From NCBI GenBank assembly GCA_036833805.1, contig DAITPA010000036.1, positions 1-18,801 on the forward strand: DNA of 18,801 bases. The letters run 5' to 3'. The number at the start of each line of letters is the position of its first letter. Within the stretch, counting starts at the first letter, position 1. Source of the stretch: PALSA-1196 sp036833805. Its GTDB lineage: Bacteria; Pseudomonadota; Gammaproteobacteria; Steroidobacterales; Steroidobacteraceae. The notes under the pieces are model-generated. The model made no database searches, had not been told where the DNA came from, and worked only from the letters and a program-made list of their open reading frames with translations. This document shows, in pieces, positions 12,130-18,801 of this stretch. Both the position numbers and the translations under genes were made by a program.

Positions 12130-12773
12130 TTGCCGAGACGGGCCTTGAGCTCATCGAGCTCAATTCTCACCTGCCGCAGCTCTTGTTCGACGCGCTCAAG
12201 ACGCGTCGGCGGGAGCGCTGCAGAAACCTCATCCGGCTCGGCGGCGCGCGCAGTCGTTGCAACTTCGCCGCTGAATAAATGCGCGTAGCGTGAATCGCGC
12301 CTTCCTGGTTCGCGTGGCAAGCGTGTGACGAACGGACCGTCGGCGCGCGCGGCAAGCGCCTCGAGCGTCGTTTCAACCACGCCCGCATCGGACAGCGGCG
12401 CCATGCGGCTCGCACGCGTGCGCAGCTCCCCGGGCGTCTGCGGACCGCGCAGCAGTAACTCGCACAGGAGCGCAAGCTCCTGCGGCGAGAACTTGAGCGT
12501 GCCGTATTCGCTGTTGCAAAAACGGTGCTGGTATTTTGCGACCCGGCTGCCGAAGCCCGATTTTTCCATGATGAAGTGGCGGCGTGCCAAGGTATCCACG
12601 ATGTGCTGCACACTCGGCTCATCGAGTGCCATTACGGGATCGCGATTGCTCTTCTGATTGCAGGCATTCATTAGAGCATTGAGCGACAGAGGGTATTGAT
12701 CGGGCGTCGTGATCTGTTTTTCGATGAGGCAGCCGATGATGCGCGCCTCTTCGGGCGTAAGCTCAATGTTCAT
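12126..12773 (-). CDS. yceH: YceH / DUF480 family protein (winged-helix)
   Basis: A 215-residue member of the YceH (DUF480) family, a conserved proteobacterial protein with tandem winged-helix folds and no firmly established function. The N-terminal signature is clear: LTPEEARIIGCLIEKQITTP (residues 5-24), YPLSLNALMNACNQKSNRDPVM, and later FSPQELALLCELLLRGPQTPGELRTRA. The C-terminus (about 189-213, TRLERVEQELRQVRIELDEL) has heptad spacing of a short coiled coil, suggesting oligomerisation. The ATG overlaps the stop of the upstream GGDEF-EAL gene as ATGA, so it is co-translated with it. The stop TAG overlaps the phosphodiesterase stop. Length and motifs match the family; any link to cyclic-di-GMP is inferred from coupling alone. 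Confidence 0.93.
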   Translation of the reverse strand: MNIELTPEEARIIGCLIEKQITTPDQYPLSLNALMNACNQKSNRDPVMALDEPSVQHIVDTLARRHFIMEKSGFGSRVAKYQHRFCNSEYGTLKFSPQELALLCELLLRGPQTPGELRTRASRMAPLSDAGVVETTLEALAARADGPFVTRLPREPGRRDSRYAHLFSGEVATTARAAEPDEVSAALPPTRLERVEQELRQVRIELDELKARLGN

Positions 12774-15337
12774 GCGCGCATGATACGCGGCTGCGCCTCG
12801 AGCGCCTTCAGGATTCTTCGCGTCAGCAACGCCGCCTCCTGGGCTTCCGCCACCACTGATTCGGCGCGCGCCGGATGCGCCAGGAGATAGCCCTGCACGC
12901 CTATCGGGCCGAATTGCGCGAGCACCGCAAGTTGTTCGGTGCGCTCGACGCCTTCAGCCATGACCTGCAGACCCAAGCCATGACAGAGCGTGATGATCGA
13001 GCGCGAAATGGCGGCCGAGCGCGGATTTGAGTCGACGGATTCCACGACACTGCGATCGAGTTTGACGCGCGTGATCGGCAACTGTTCCAGAGAGGTGAGC
13101 GACGAGTAGCCGCTGCCGAAGTCATCGAGCGCGATGCCAATACCGAGCGAGCGCAGACGCCGCAGCGCCTCGATCGTCGGGGCACCGGTCTGAAACACTG
13201 TCTCCGTGAGTTCAAGCTCGAGCGCCGCGGGCGGCAGGCCGGTCGCGGCGAGCGCCTGCGTAACCTGCTCGACAAAGGCGCTCTCCATGAACTGCATCGG
13301 CGAGACATTGATGGCGACGCAGGCGTGGTGCCAGCCCTGCTCGCGCCAGCGCACGACGTCTTCGGTGGCGGTGCGCAGCACCCATTCAGTGAGCTCGTGG
13401 ATAAGCCCGGTCTTCTCCGCGATGTGAATGAATTCGGTGGCGGTTGCTATCCGGCCGTCGGGCTTCTTCCAGCGCAACAGTGCCTCGACGCCGATCGTCT
13501 CCAACGTATGCAGCGCAACCTGCGGCTGATACATCAGCAGCAACTCGCCTGCATCCACCGCGCGCCGCAGCGATTGTTCGAGACGAAAACGCTGTGCCGC
13601 TGCGTCGTACAGCGCCGGCCGGTAGAAGGTAAAGCGATTGCGGCCCAATTCCTTGGCGCGAAACAAGGCCACGTCGGCGGCGCGCAGCAGCGCTTCGGAA
13701 TCCGCCGCATGATCGGGGAATACGCTGGCGCCAATGCTGGCGCTGGTGGAGAGAATCCGACCATCTATCAACAGCGGCTCCTGCAGCGTCGCGACCAGCG
13801 CGTCCGCGAGCGCGGCAACTTCCTCGAAGGATTTGACATCCTCCATCAGCACCGTGAATTCATCGCCGCCCAGGCGCGCGAGCAGCGCGCGCGCACCGCT
13901 GGCGGCTCGCAGGCGTTCGGTAATGCTCTGCAGCACGCGGTCCCCGAAATTGTGACCCAGCGTGTCGTTGATGGATTTGAAATTATCAAGATCGACGAAC
14001 AACAGCGCCAGCCGCTCACCGGTCGCGGCAGCGCGCGTCAGCGCCGCAGCGAGGCAGCTCGCAAGCTGCCGCCGATTGGGCAACTGCGTGAGCGGGTCAT
14101 GATGCGCCAGATGATGCAGCTGCTGCGTGCGCTCGGCGACATGCCGCTCGAGCTCAGCCTGATGAGCGCGCAGCTCGCCCTCGGCGTGCGCAATCTGGTC
14201 GGCCATGGCGTTAAAGGATTCCGCGAGCTCATCGATCTCGGCAGAACCGCCGCGCGGCGCACGCGCGGCGCGGTTTCCCGCCGCAAGCGCGCGCGTGGCT
14301 GCGGTGAGCCGGCGCACCGGAACCGTGATACTCAAAGAGAAGAGCAGCGACACGGCCAGAAGGACGCCGAGCACGGCGACTCCCGTGCGTGTCAAGGTGT
14401 GCTCGGCGAGTTCCGCCGCGGCCGCCGCGCGGCCGGCCGCTTGCAATAGATCGCGGCGCGCGGGCTCCTGAAATTGCGTTTGCGCGACCGCCATCAAGGT
14501 CGTGCCGGCATCCATAAAACTGCGCCGCGCCGGACGGTTCAGGGCATCGAAGCTTCCGATCGCGCGGCGCAAGCGCACGCTGTCGCCAAAGTCTTCGTGC
14601 ACGAGATCAAGCCAGGCTCTGCCGGGCGAGCGCGACAGCTCCGCGTTGTGACGCGCGAGCGCGGCGCTGAACTCCTTCTCTTTAATCTCCAGTGCCTCCG
14701 GCTCGCCGGAGTTGCTGCGTATCGAATTCAAGGCCGCGGCGAGTTCCGCGAGTGAGCGCCGTAACACGAGTTGTTCGTCGGCGATCGCAAGCCCGCTGCC
14801 ACCGGCGGAGGCGATGCGGTGCTGCACACCATCGAGCAACGCATGCCGGTGTGCGAGCCATTGCGCGCGCTTGCCGGCGAGACTCGCAAGCTTGCCGCCT
14901 TGCGCGATGTGGTGCGCGATCTCGATGCGCAGCTGTAGGTCCGGCGCCGTGATGGCCGGTGCCGCGGCATCGTTGAAGTAGTGGTTCACACTGCGGTCGA
15001 GCTCATCGGCCGCGGTCGTAATCGACTGCAAATCCGCTTGTTGGTCTGCGTGCAGATACTCGATGACCGCCCGATCGTAGGCCGCGAGCGTTTCCATGAC
15101 CGCCGCGGCGCGCCGGGCGCGCGGCTCGTGCTCGATTTGCATGTTGCGCAGCGATTGCACGGCCTGGCGAGTCGTCTCGGTCGCAAGGCCATGCCCGATC
15201 GCAATCACGGCGGCAACGACGGCGAGTCCGAGCGCCAGGCGCGAGCCGATTCCCAGGCGCACGCGCGCGCGCGCGTGTGCCGCCGCGGGCGGCAGGGGTG
15301 CGGGCGAATTGTGAAGTTCGGAGGGGTTTGGCCGCAT
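12770..15337 (-). CDS. Membrane HAMP-GGDEF-EAL cyclic-di-GMP synthase/phosphodiesterase
   Basis: An 855-residue inner-membrane signalling protein. In order: TM helix about 30-50, a long helical periplasmic sensor region (about 52-315) without a recognised ligand fold, TM about 318-340, a HAMP-like linker (340-393), a coiled-coil connector, a GGDEF domain (about 405-575) and an EAL domain (about 585-845). The cyclase site is intact (DPLTQLPNRR, VDLDNFKSINDTLGH, RLGGDEF at 490-494). The product-inhibition site RxxD is absent; the corresponding residues 481-484 read GARA. The EAL catalytic set is present: E618 of EALLRW, N677 in NVSP, E709/E712 in ELTET, D738-D739 in DDFGSG, K759, and E795 in AEGVE. 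Both activities are therefore possible. The ATG at 15337 has no strong Shine-Dalgarno. It is coupled to the yceH-like gene by an ATGA overlap. Confidence 0.94.
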   Translation of the reverse strand: MRPNPSELHNSPAPLPPAAAHARARVRLGIGSRLALGLAVVAAVIAIGHGLATETTRQAVQSLRNMQIEHEPRARRAAAVMETLAAYDRAVIEYLHADQQADLQSITTAADELDRSVNHYFNDAAAPAITAPDLQLRIEIAHHIAQGGKLASLAGKRAQWLAHRHALLDGVQHRIASAGGSGLAIADEQLVLRRSLAELAAALNSIRSNSGEPEALEIKEKEFSAALARHNAELSRSPGRAWLDLVHEDFGDSVRLRRAIGSFDALNRPARRSFMDAGTTLMAVAQTQFQEPARRDLLQAAGRAAAAAELAEHTLTRTGVAVLGVLLAVSLLFSLSITVPVRRLTAATRALAAGNRAARAPRGGSAEIDELAESFNAMADQIAHAEGELRAHQAELERHVAERTQQLHHLAHHDPLTQLPNRRQLASCLAAALTRAAATGERLALLFVDLDNFKSINDTLGHNFGDRVLQSITERLRAASGARALLARLGGDEFTVLMEDVKSFEEVAALADALVATLQEPLLIDGRILSTSASIGASVFPDHAADSEALLRAADVALFRAKELGRNRFTFYRPALYDAAAQRFRLEQSLRRAVDAGELLLMYQPQVALHTLETIGVEALLRWKKPDGRIATATEFIHIAEKTGLIHELTEWVLRTATEDVVRWREQGWHHACVAINVSPMQFMESAFVEQVTQALAATGLPPAALELELTETVFQTGAPTIEALRRLRSLGIGIALDDFGSGYSSLTSLEQLPITRVKLDRSVVESVDSNPRSAAISRSIITLCHGLGLQVMAEGVERTEQLAVLAQFGPIGVQGYLLAHPARAESVVAEAQEAALLTRRILKALEAQPRIMRA

Positions 15338-15491
15338 AAGACATAAAGCGCGCGGACAGCCTCAAGGCCGGCCGCGATGGTTCTGGATGCGGAATGATGC
15401 CCGGGGCGGATGAGCGCTTCCGTGGCCGAGCTCGCAGAAGCGAATGAGCGGGCCCAGTGATGACGGCAGCCGGCGCGCTCGGTGTTTCATT

Positions 15492-15497
15492 TATACT
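15492..15497 (+). promoter_or_regulatory. Candidate -10 box directly before the small Cys-cluster gene
   Basis: TATACT matches the sigma-70 -10 consensus at five of six positions in an otherwise GC-rich stretch. Transcription from it would begin about at the ATG at 15504, giving a leaderless mRNA. I see no convincing -35 hexamer at 16-18 bp. GTGG at 15498-15501 could instead act as a poor ribosome site. The rest of the 166-bp divergent gap (15338-15503) shows no gene or clear hairpin. Confidence 0.4.
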
Positions 15498-15503
15498 GTG
15501 GTT

Positions 15504-15803
15504 ATGACCGAGATTGCAGATAGCTTCGACTCGGCCTTCACGAAGGCCGTTGACCTCGGGAACCGCATCGCGGACAAGGACAAGGACGCCGACCTTTGGG
15601 ACATCGCCGACGGCTTGCTCGCCGGTGCGCTGCAGTATTGGCTGTACTCGCGCCAGCCCTGCGGGGACCCGCGCTGCCAGGACTGCATGCCGATCAGCAC
15701 CGCGCAGGGACGCATGGCGGAACTGAAGCGCCTGATGGAACAGCTCTCCTCCGAGAGTGAATACTTTCACACTCCGACGGATGCGAACGCCGGACGGGCT
15801 TAG
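15504..15803 (+). CDS. Small conserved-looking protein with C-x4-C-x2-C cluster, function unknown
   Basis: A 99-residue soluble protein beginning MTEIADSFDSAFTKAVDLGN. The N-terminal two thirds are predicted largely helical and acidic (RIADKDKDADLWDIADGLLAG), followed by LQYWLYSRQPCGDPRCQDCMP, which carries three cysteines spaced C-x4-C-x2-C and could bind a metal with a fourth ligand elsewhere. The tail ESEYFHTPTDANAGRA is polar. There is no signal peptide or membrane helix. I have a weak recollection of similar uncharacterised proteins in Xanthomonas/Stenotrophomonas relatives, which I cannot verify here. The frame is open further upstream to an ATG at 15444, but that would run through the TATACT box; the shorter start is preferred. 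Its stop interlocks with the gabT stop from the opposite strand. No function is assigned. Confidence 0.78.
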   Translation: MTEIADSFDSAFTKAVDLGNRIADKDKDADLWDIADGLLAGALQYWLYSRQPCGDPRCQDCMPISTAQGRMAELKRLMEQLSSESEYFHTPTDANAGRA

Positions 15804-17080
15804 CTCGCCACCTCGGCTAACGCTTTCTCGAGAAGGTTGAAGCCTTCTTTGAGCACCGCATCCGAGATCGTGAGCGGCGCTAAGAAGCGGATCACGTTCG
15901 AGTAGATGCCGCAGGCAAGAATAATGAGACCCGCGCGGCCGGCTGCCTGTACGAGTGCAGACGTAAGCTCAGGATGAGGCTGGTCGGCGCGCGAGTTCTT
16001 GACGAGTTCCATCGCGACCATCGCCCCCGGACCGCGCACGTCGCCGATGCAGGGGAAGCGCGCCTGCAACCCCTTCAGACGCGACGTCATGAAATGCCCC
16101 ATGTGCAGTGCACGCTCGGTGAGGCGCTCGTCACGAATCACGTCGAGGACCGCAAGCCCGGCAGCGCAGGCAAGCGGCGAGCCTGCGAAAGTGCCGCCCA
16201 GCGCGCCAGGCCCCGGCGCATCCATGATGGCTGCTTTGCCGATCACCGCGGATAAGGGAACACCGCCTGCGATGCTTTTCGCGACGACCATGAGGTCCGG
16301 CTCGATACCCGAATATTCCACCGCGAACATGCGTCCGGTGCGCGCAAAACCGGACTGAATTTCATCGACGATGAGCACGATGCCGTGCTGGTCGCACAGC
16401 TGCCGAAGTTTGCGCAGCAGCTCGGCGGGTGCGGTGTAAAAGCCGCCTTCGCCCAGCACCGGCTCGATGATAATGGCGGCCACCCGTGCGGGATCGAGGT
16501 CGGCCTTGAAAAGCTGCTCGAGCGCGGCGAGCGAGTCTTCGACGCTGACGCCGTGGTAGGGAATCGGGTAGGGCAGATGATAGATCTCCGGCAGCATCGG
16601 CCCGAATCCCGCCTTGTAGGGCTGAACTTTTCCCGTGAGGCTGATGCAGGCGAGCGTGCGGCCGTGAAATCCGCCCGAGAATGCGATGAGCGCCGAGCGG
16701 CGCGTATGAAAGCGCGCGATCTTTATGGCGTTCTCAACCGCCTCGGCGCCGGTGGAGAGAAAAATCGTTTTCTTCGGCGTGCTGCCGGGAGCCGCTGCGT
16801 TCAACTGCTCGGCGAGCGCGATATAGCTCTCATACGGCGTCACTTGGAAACAGGTGTGCGTGAAGCGCTCGAGCTGGCCGGCCAGCGCTGCCTTCACTTT
16901 AGGGTGCAGGTGCCCGGTGTTGAGCACTGAGATGCCGCTTGCGAAGTCGATGAAGCGGCGGCCCTCGACATCCCAGAGTTCGGCGCTCGCGGCGCGGTCG
17001 GCGTAGACCACGAGCGAGTTCGATACGCCGCGTGGCACGGCATTCTGGCGGCGTTGTTGCAGATCGGCGTTGGAGCTCAT
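15800..17080 (-). CDS. gabT: 4-aminobutyrate aminotransferase GabT (class III PLP enzyme)
   Basis: A 426-residue fold-type I, class III aminotransferase, the same length as E. coli GabT and closely similar throughout (SNADLQQRR.NAVPRGV, DVEGRRFIDFASGISVLNTGHLHPKV). It moves the amino group of 4-aminobutyrate to 2-oxoglutarate, giving succinate semialdehyde and glutamate. PLP contacts are visible: STGAEAVENA (109-118), FHGRT (138-142), D239 in VDEIQSG, and the Schiff-base lysine K268 in VVAKSIAGG. TFAGSPLACAAGLAVLDV and DVRGPGAMVAMEL are also typical. 5-Aminovalerate is a common alternative substrate of this family. No gabD lies next to it. The ATG at 17080 has only a weak, distant Shine-Dalgarno. 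It is divergent from the reductase gene across 61 bp holding a perfect inverted repeat. Confidence 0.93.
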   Translation of the reverse strand: MSSNADLQQRRQNAVPRGVSNSLVVYADRAASAELWDVEGRRFIDFASGISVLNTGHLHPKVKAALAGQLERFTHTCFQVTPYESYIALAEQLNAAAPGSTPKKTIFLSTGAEAVENAIKIARFHTRRSALIAFSGGFHGRTLACISLTGKVQPYKAGFGPMLPEIYHLPYPIPYHGVSVEDSLAALEQLFKADLDPARVAAIIIEPVLGEGGFYTAPAELLRKLRQLCDQHGIVLIVDEIQSGFARTGRMFAVEYSGIEPDLMVVAKSIAGGVPLSAVIGKAAIMDAPGPGALGGTFAGSPLACAAGLAVLDVIRDERLTERALHMGHFMTSRLKGLQARFPCIGDVRGPGAMVAMELVKNSRADQPHPELTSALVQAAGRAGLIILACGIYSNVIRFLAPLTISDAVLKEGFNLLEKALAEVAS

Positions 17081-17105
17081 GGAAAGCGCGTTCTCACAGT
17101 GGCGG

Positions 17106-17130
17106 GTACAATGTTACCGACGCATTGTAC
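17106..17130. promoter_or_regulatory. Perfect inverted repeat in the gabT / reductase divergent promoter region
   Basis: GTACAATG (17106-17113) and its exact complement CATTGTAC (17123-17130) are separated by 9 nt (TTACCGACG). Each arm contains TACAAT when read on its own strand, a good -10 match. The plus-strand copy sits well for the reductase gene (TTG 17142), the minus-strand copy for gabT (ATG 17080). No convincing -35 hexamers accompany them. The element ends immediately before the GGAAGA ribosome site. It could be an operator for a dimeric regulator, overlapping divergent -10 boxes, or a 5'-UTR hairpin. Confidence 0.55.
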
Positions 17131-17136
17131 GGAAGA
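17131..17136 (+). promoter_or_regulatory. Shine-Dalgarno deciding the TTG start of the reductase gene
   Basis: GGAAGA lies 5 nt upstream of TTG 17142 in the reductase frame. The longer open frame starts at 17070 inside gabT and upstream of the likely promoter, and its extra residues do not resemble the family. The TTG is therefore preferred. Confidence 0.7.
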
Positions 17137-17141
17137 ATCGA

Positions 17142-18197
17142 TTGAGCCTCTCATCCGCCGATACCCAGACTCCGATCAGGACCGACGCCCTCGTCATCGG
17201 CGCAGGTCCCTGTGGTCTGTTTCAGGTTTTCGAGCTCGGGCTCCTGGGCATCAAGGCGCACATCGTCGACTCGCTCGCGCACCCGGGCGGACAGTGCACG
17301 GAGTTGTATCCGGATAAACCAATCTACGATATCCCGGCGCTGCCCGTGTGCAGCGCGCAGGAGCTCGTTGATCGGCTGCTGCAGCAGATCAAGCCGTTCG
17401 CGCCCGAGTTTCATCTCGGACAGGAAGTATCCGAGTTTGCCCAGACACCAGCGGGGCGTTTTCTGGTGCGCACCAGCGCAGGCACGACGTTCGATGCCGC
17501 GACGGTCGTGATCGCCGCGGGCGTCGGCTCGTTTCAGGCACGCCGTATCGGGCTTGAGGGCGCGCAAGCCTTCGAGGATGCGCATATTCATTACCGCGTG
17601 CGCCGCGCGGCGGATCTGCACGACCAGCGCTTGGTCATCTTTGGCGGTGGCGACTCGGCGCTCGACTGGACGCTGGAGCTTGCCACCAAGGCGCGCTCGC
17701 TCACGCTCGTGCATCGGCGTGCGGATTTTCGCGCCGTTCCCGCCTCGGTGGCGAAGATGCAAGAGCTTGCGAGCGCCGGGCGGATCCGTTGCCTCGAGGC
17801 GCTGCCGCATTCGCTTATCGTCGAGGACGGCCGCTTGCGCGGCGTGAATGTGAAGGCTCCCGACGCGGTTATCCACGCCCTTGAGGCGGATCAGCTACTG
17901 GTGTTCTTCGGGCTGCATCCGAAGTTGGGGCCGGTGGCCGAATGGGGGCTCGCGCTCGAAAAGAAAGCGCTGCTGGTCGATACGGAGAAGTTCCAGACAA
18001 GTCTGCCCGGGGTGTTCGCCGTTGGCGACATCAACTTCTACCCCGGCAAGAAGAAGCTCATTCTGTCGGGGTTTCACGAGGCAGCGCTCGCCGCGTTTGG
18101 CATCCAACATCATTTGTTTCCGGAAAAAAAGCAATTCCTGCAATATACGACGACGAGCCCCATCATGCAGAGACGGCTCGGCGTTACCAGCTCTTAA
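17142..18197 (+). CDS. TrxB-like ferredoxin/flavodoxin-NADP+ reductase
   Basis: A 351-residue FAD flavoprotein of the thioredoxin-reductase-like ferredoxin-NADP+ reductase type (YumC/FNR2). It moves electrons between NADPH and ferredoxin or flavodoxin in the cytoplasm. With TTG 17142 as residue 1: an FAD-binding Rossmann motif GAGPCG (20-25), then HPGGQCTELYPDKPIYDIPA, typical of this group; an NADP-binding GGGDSALDW (about 168) with HRRADFRA; and GVFAVGDINFYPGKKKLILSGFHEAA near the C-terminus. The CxxC redox pair of true thioredoxin reductases is absent. The C-terminal extension ends QYTTTSPIMQRRLGV, where an aromatic residue stacks on the flavin in this family. Azurin follows after 16 bp, so the two are likely co-transcribed. 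The electron acceptor is not identifiable from the sequence. Confidence 0.92.
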   Translation: MSLSSADTQTPIRTDALVIGAGPCGLFQVFELGLLGIKAHIVDSLAHPGGQCTELYPDKPIYDIPALPVCSAQELVDRLLQQIKPFAPEFHLGQEVSEFAQTPAGRFLVRTSAGTTFDAATVVIAAGVGSFQARRIGLEGAQAFEDAHIHYRVRRAADLHDQRLVIFGGGDSALDWTLELATKARSLTLVHRRADFRAVPASVAKMQELASAGRIRCLEALPHSLIVEDGRLRGVNVKAPDAVIHALEADQLLVFFGLHPKLGPVAEWGLALEKKALLVDTEKFQTSLPGVFAVGDINFYPGKKKLILSGFHEAALAAFGIQHHLFPEKKQFLQYTTTSPIMQRRLGVTSS

Positions 18198-18202
18198 CAC
18201 AC

Positions 18203-18208
18203 AGGGGA
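18203..18208 (+). promoter_or_regulatory. Shine-Dalgarno of azurin gene
   Basis: AGGGGA lies 5 nt upstream of ATG 18214, within the 16-bp gap after the reductase stop. It is the strongest ribosome site in this part of the window and suggests high translation of azurin. Confidence 0.7.
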
Positions 18209-18213
18209 ATGAC

Positions 18214-18684
18214 ATGCGACTCACTCGAAATGCGCTTGCGGCAATCGCACTCATCGGCGTGCCGGCGCTGCTGCTCGGAACGCCTGCGCAGGCGGCTAAG
18301 CTCTGCAAGCTCGAGATCAGCGGCAACGACATGATCCAGTACGACAAGAAACAATTGAAGGTCGGCGCGGACTGCACGCAGGTCAAGCTCACGCTCACAC
18401 ACACCGGCAAGCTGCCCGCGGCGTCGATGGGGCACGATTGGGTTCTCGTGAAAGCGGATGACATGACGGCGGTGGCGAGCGACGGGCTCGCGGCGGGAGC
18501 GGCCAATGATTATGTCAAGAAGGACGACGCGCGCGTGATTGCGCACACGAAAGTGATTGGCGGCGGCGAGTCGGCGAGCGTGACCTTCGCCACGTCGGCA
18601 TTGAAGAAGGGCCAGTCGTATAAATATTTGTGCACGTTTCCCGGCCACAACGCGCTCATGAGCGGCGACTTCACCATCGAGTGA
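18214..18684 (+). CDS. azu: Azurin (type I blue copper protein, periplasmic)
   Basis: A 156-residue precursor. The Sec signal peptide runs MRLTRN... to AQA, with cleavage after residue 27, leaving a mature domain of about 129 residues, the normal azurin size. The copper ligands are all present: H74 (MGHDWVL), C140 and H145 (CTFPGHNALM) and M149, equal to the classical His46, Cys112, His117 and Met121. C31 and C54 form the expected disulfide. DDARVIAHTKVIGGGES and SVTFATSALKKGQSY follow the family closely. Azurin carries single electrons in the periplasm, for example between cytochromes c and terminal reductases. No nitrite reductase or cytochrome gene is in the window. It lies 16 bp after the reductase gene and its last codon overlaps the possible GTG start of the next gene. 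Confidence 0.97.
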   Translation: MRLTRNALAAIALIGVPALLLGTPAQAAKLCKLEISGNDMIQYDKKQLKVGADCTQVKLTLTHTGKLPAASMGHDWVLVKADDMTAVASDGLAAGAANDYVKKDDARVIAHTKVIGGGESASVTFATSALKKGQSYKYLCTFPGHNALMSGDFTIE

Positions 18685-18801
18685 AGCGCTGCGCGAGCGA
18701 TTCTGCATTGCAGGCGACTGATTCGCGGATCGGCGATCTCTTAGAGGTGCTCAAGCTCGAGCAGCTCGAGGTCAATCTTTTTCGCGGGCAGAGTCAGGAC
18801 G
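18681..18801 (+). CDS. tesB: Acyl-CoA thioesterase II (TesB-like), N-terminal fragment cut by window end
   Basis: The final 40 codons read VKRCASDSALQATDSRIGDL and continue LLEVLKLEQLEVNLFRGQSQD. The last part matches the start of TesB-type thioesterases (leucine-rich helix, then xxLFRGQSxD), which cleave fatty acyl-CoA to free acid and CoA. The proposed GTG start at 18681 overlaps the azurin stop as GTGA. TTG 18708 is an alternative that gives a start nearer the usual family N-terminus. Neither has a convincing Shine-Dalgarno. Only the N-terminal signature is visible, so the active-site residues cannot be checked. Apparent co-transcription with azurin may be incidental. Confidence 0.72.
   Translation, partial: MKRCASDSALQATDSRIGDLLEVLKLEQLEVNLFRGQSQD

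Noticed and set aside
13325..14449. Plus-strand open frame of 374 codons opposite the GGDEF-EAL gene
   Set aside because: It lies entirely within the conserved GGDEF-EAL coding region on the other strand, and its sequence is Arg/Gln/Ala-rich shadow protein.
17070..17141. N-terminal extension of the reductase to 17070
   Set aside because: It would start inside the gabT coding region and before the likely promoter; TTG 17142 with GGAAGA fits the family start.

Overview
The window is GC-rich and densely coded, with short intergenic gaps and no rRNA, tRNA, insertion sequence, phage gene or CRISPR array that I can see. The proteins look gammaproteobacterial: a GabT close in sequence to the E. coli enzyme, a YceH-family protein, a type I azurin, a TrxB-like ferredoxin-NADP reductase and the start of a TesB-like thioesterase. 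I infer a free-living gammaproteobacterium, perhaps near the Xanthomonadales/Nevskiales. The exact lineage is a guess.

Region A (1-10150, minus strand) is one tight alpha-glucan/trehalose operon. Read 5' to 3' it runs glgB, glgE, treS-maltokinase fusion, glgX, treZ (truncated by the window start). Gaps are 19-28 bp or the genes overlap. TreS interconverts trehalose and maltose, the fused maltokinase makes maltose-1-phosphate, GlgE polymerises it into alpha-1,4-glucan and GlgB adds branches. GlgX debranches the glucan, and TreZ, with a TreY presumably encoded beyond the window, releases trehalose from linear chains. Together these would form a trehalose-to-glucan-to-trehalose cycle that does not need ADP-glucose. 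Just upstream on the same strand (10192-11022) is an unrecognised secreted protein, probably an outer-membrane beta-barrel, which may be the first gene of the transcript.

Region B (11071-15337) holds a plus-strand glycerophosphodiester phosphodiesterase that starts at TTG and has no signal peptide. It faces a minus-strand pair: a two-TM HAMP-GGDEF-EAL cyclic-di-GMP protein translationally coupled (ATGA) to a YceH/DUF480 protein.

Region C (15504-17080) is a convergent pair: a small conserved-looking protein with a C-x4-C-x2-C cluster, and GabT. Both convergent pairs in the window end in interlocked stop codons with a 4-bp overlap.

Region D (17142-18801, plus strand) encodes a TrxB-like ferredoxin/flavodoxin-NADP reductase, azurin and the start of an acyl-CoA thioesterase II. 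A perfect 8-bp inverted repeat with a 9-bp spacer lies in the 61-bp gap between gabT and the reductase gene. It is the clearest unassigned regulatory candidate here.

I see no wholly new system. The most useful leads are the merged GlgE/TreZ operon, the palindrome, the small Cys-cluster protein with a possible leaderless promoter, and the odd 3' edge of treZ.
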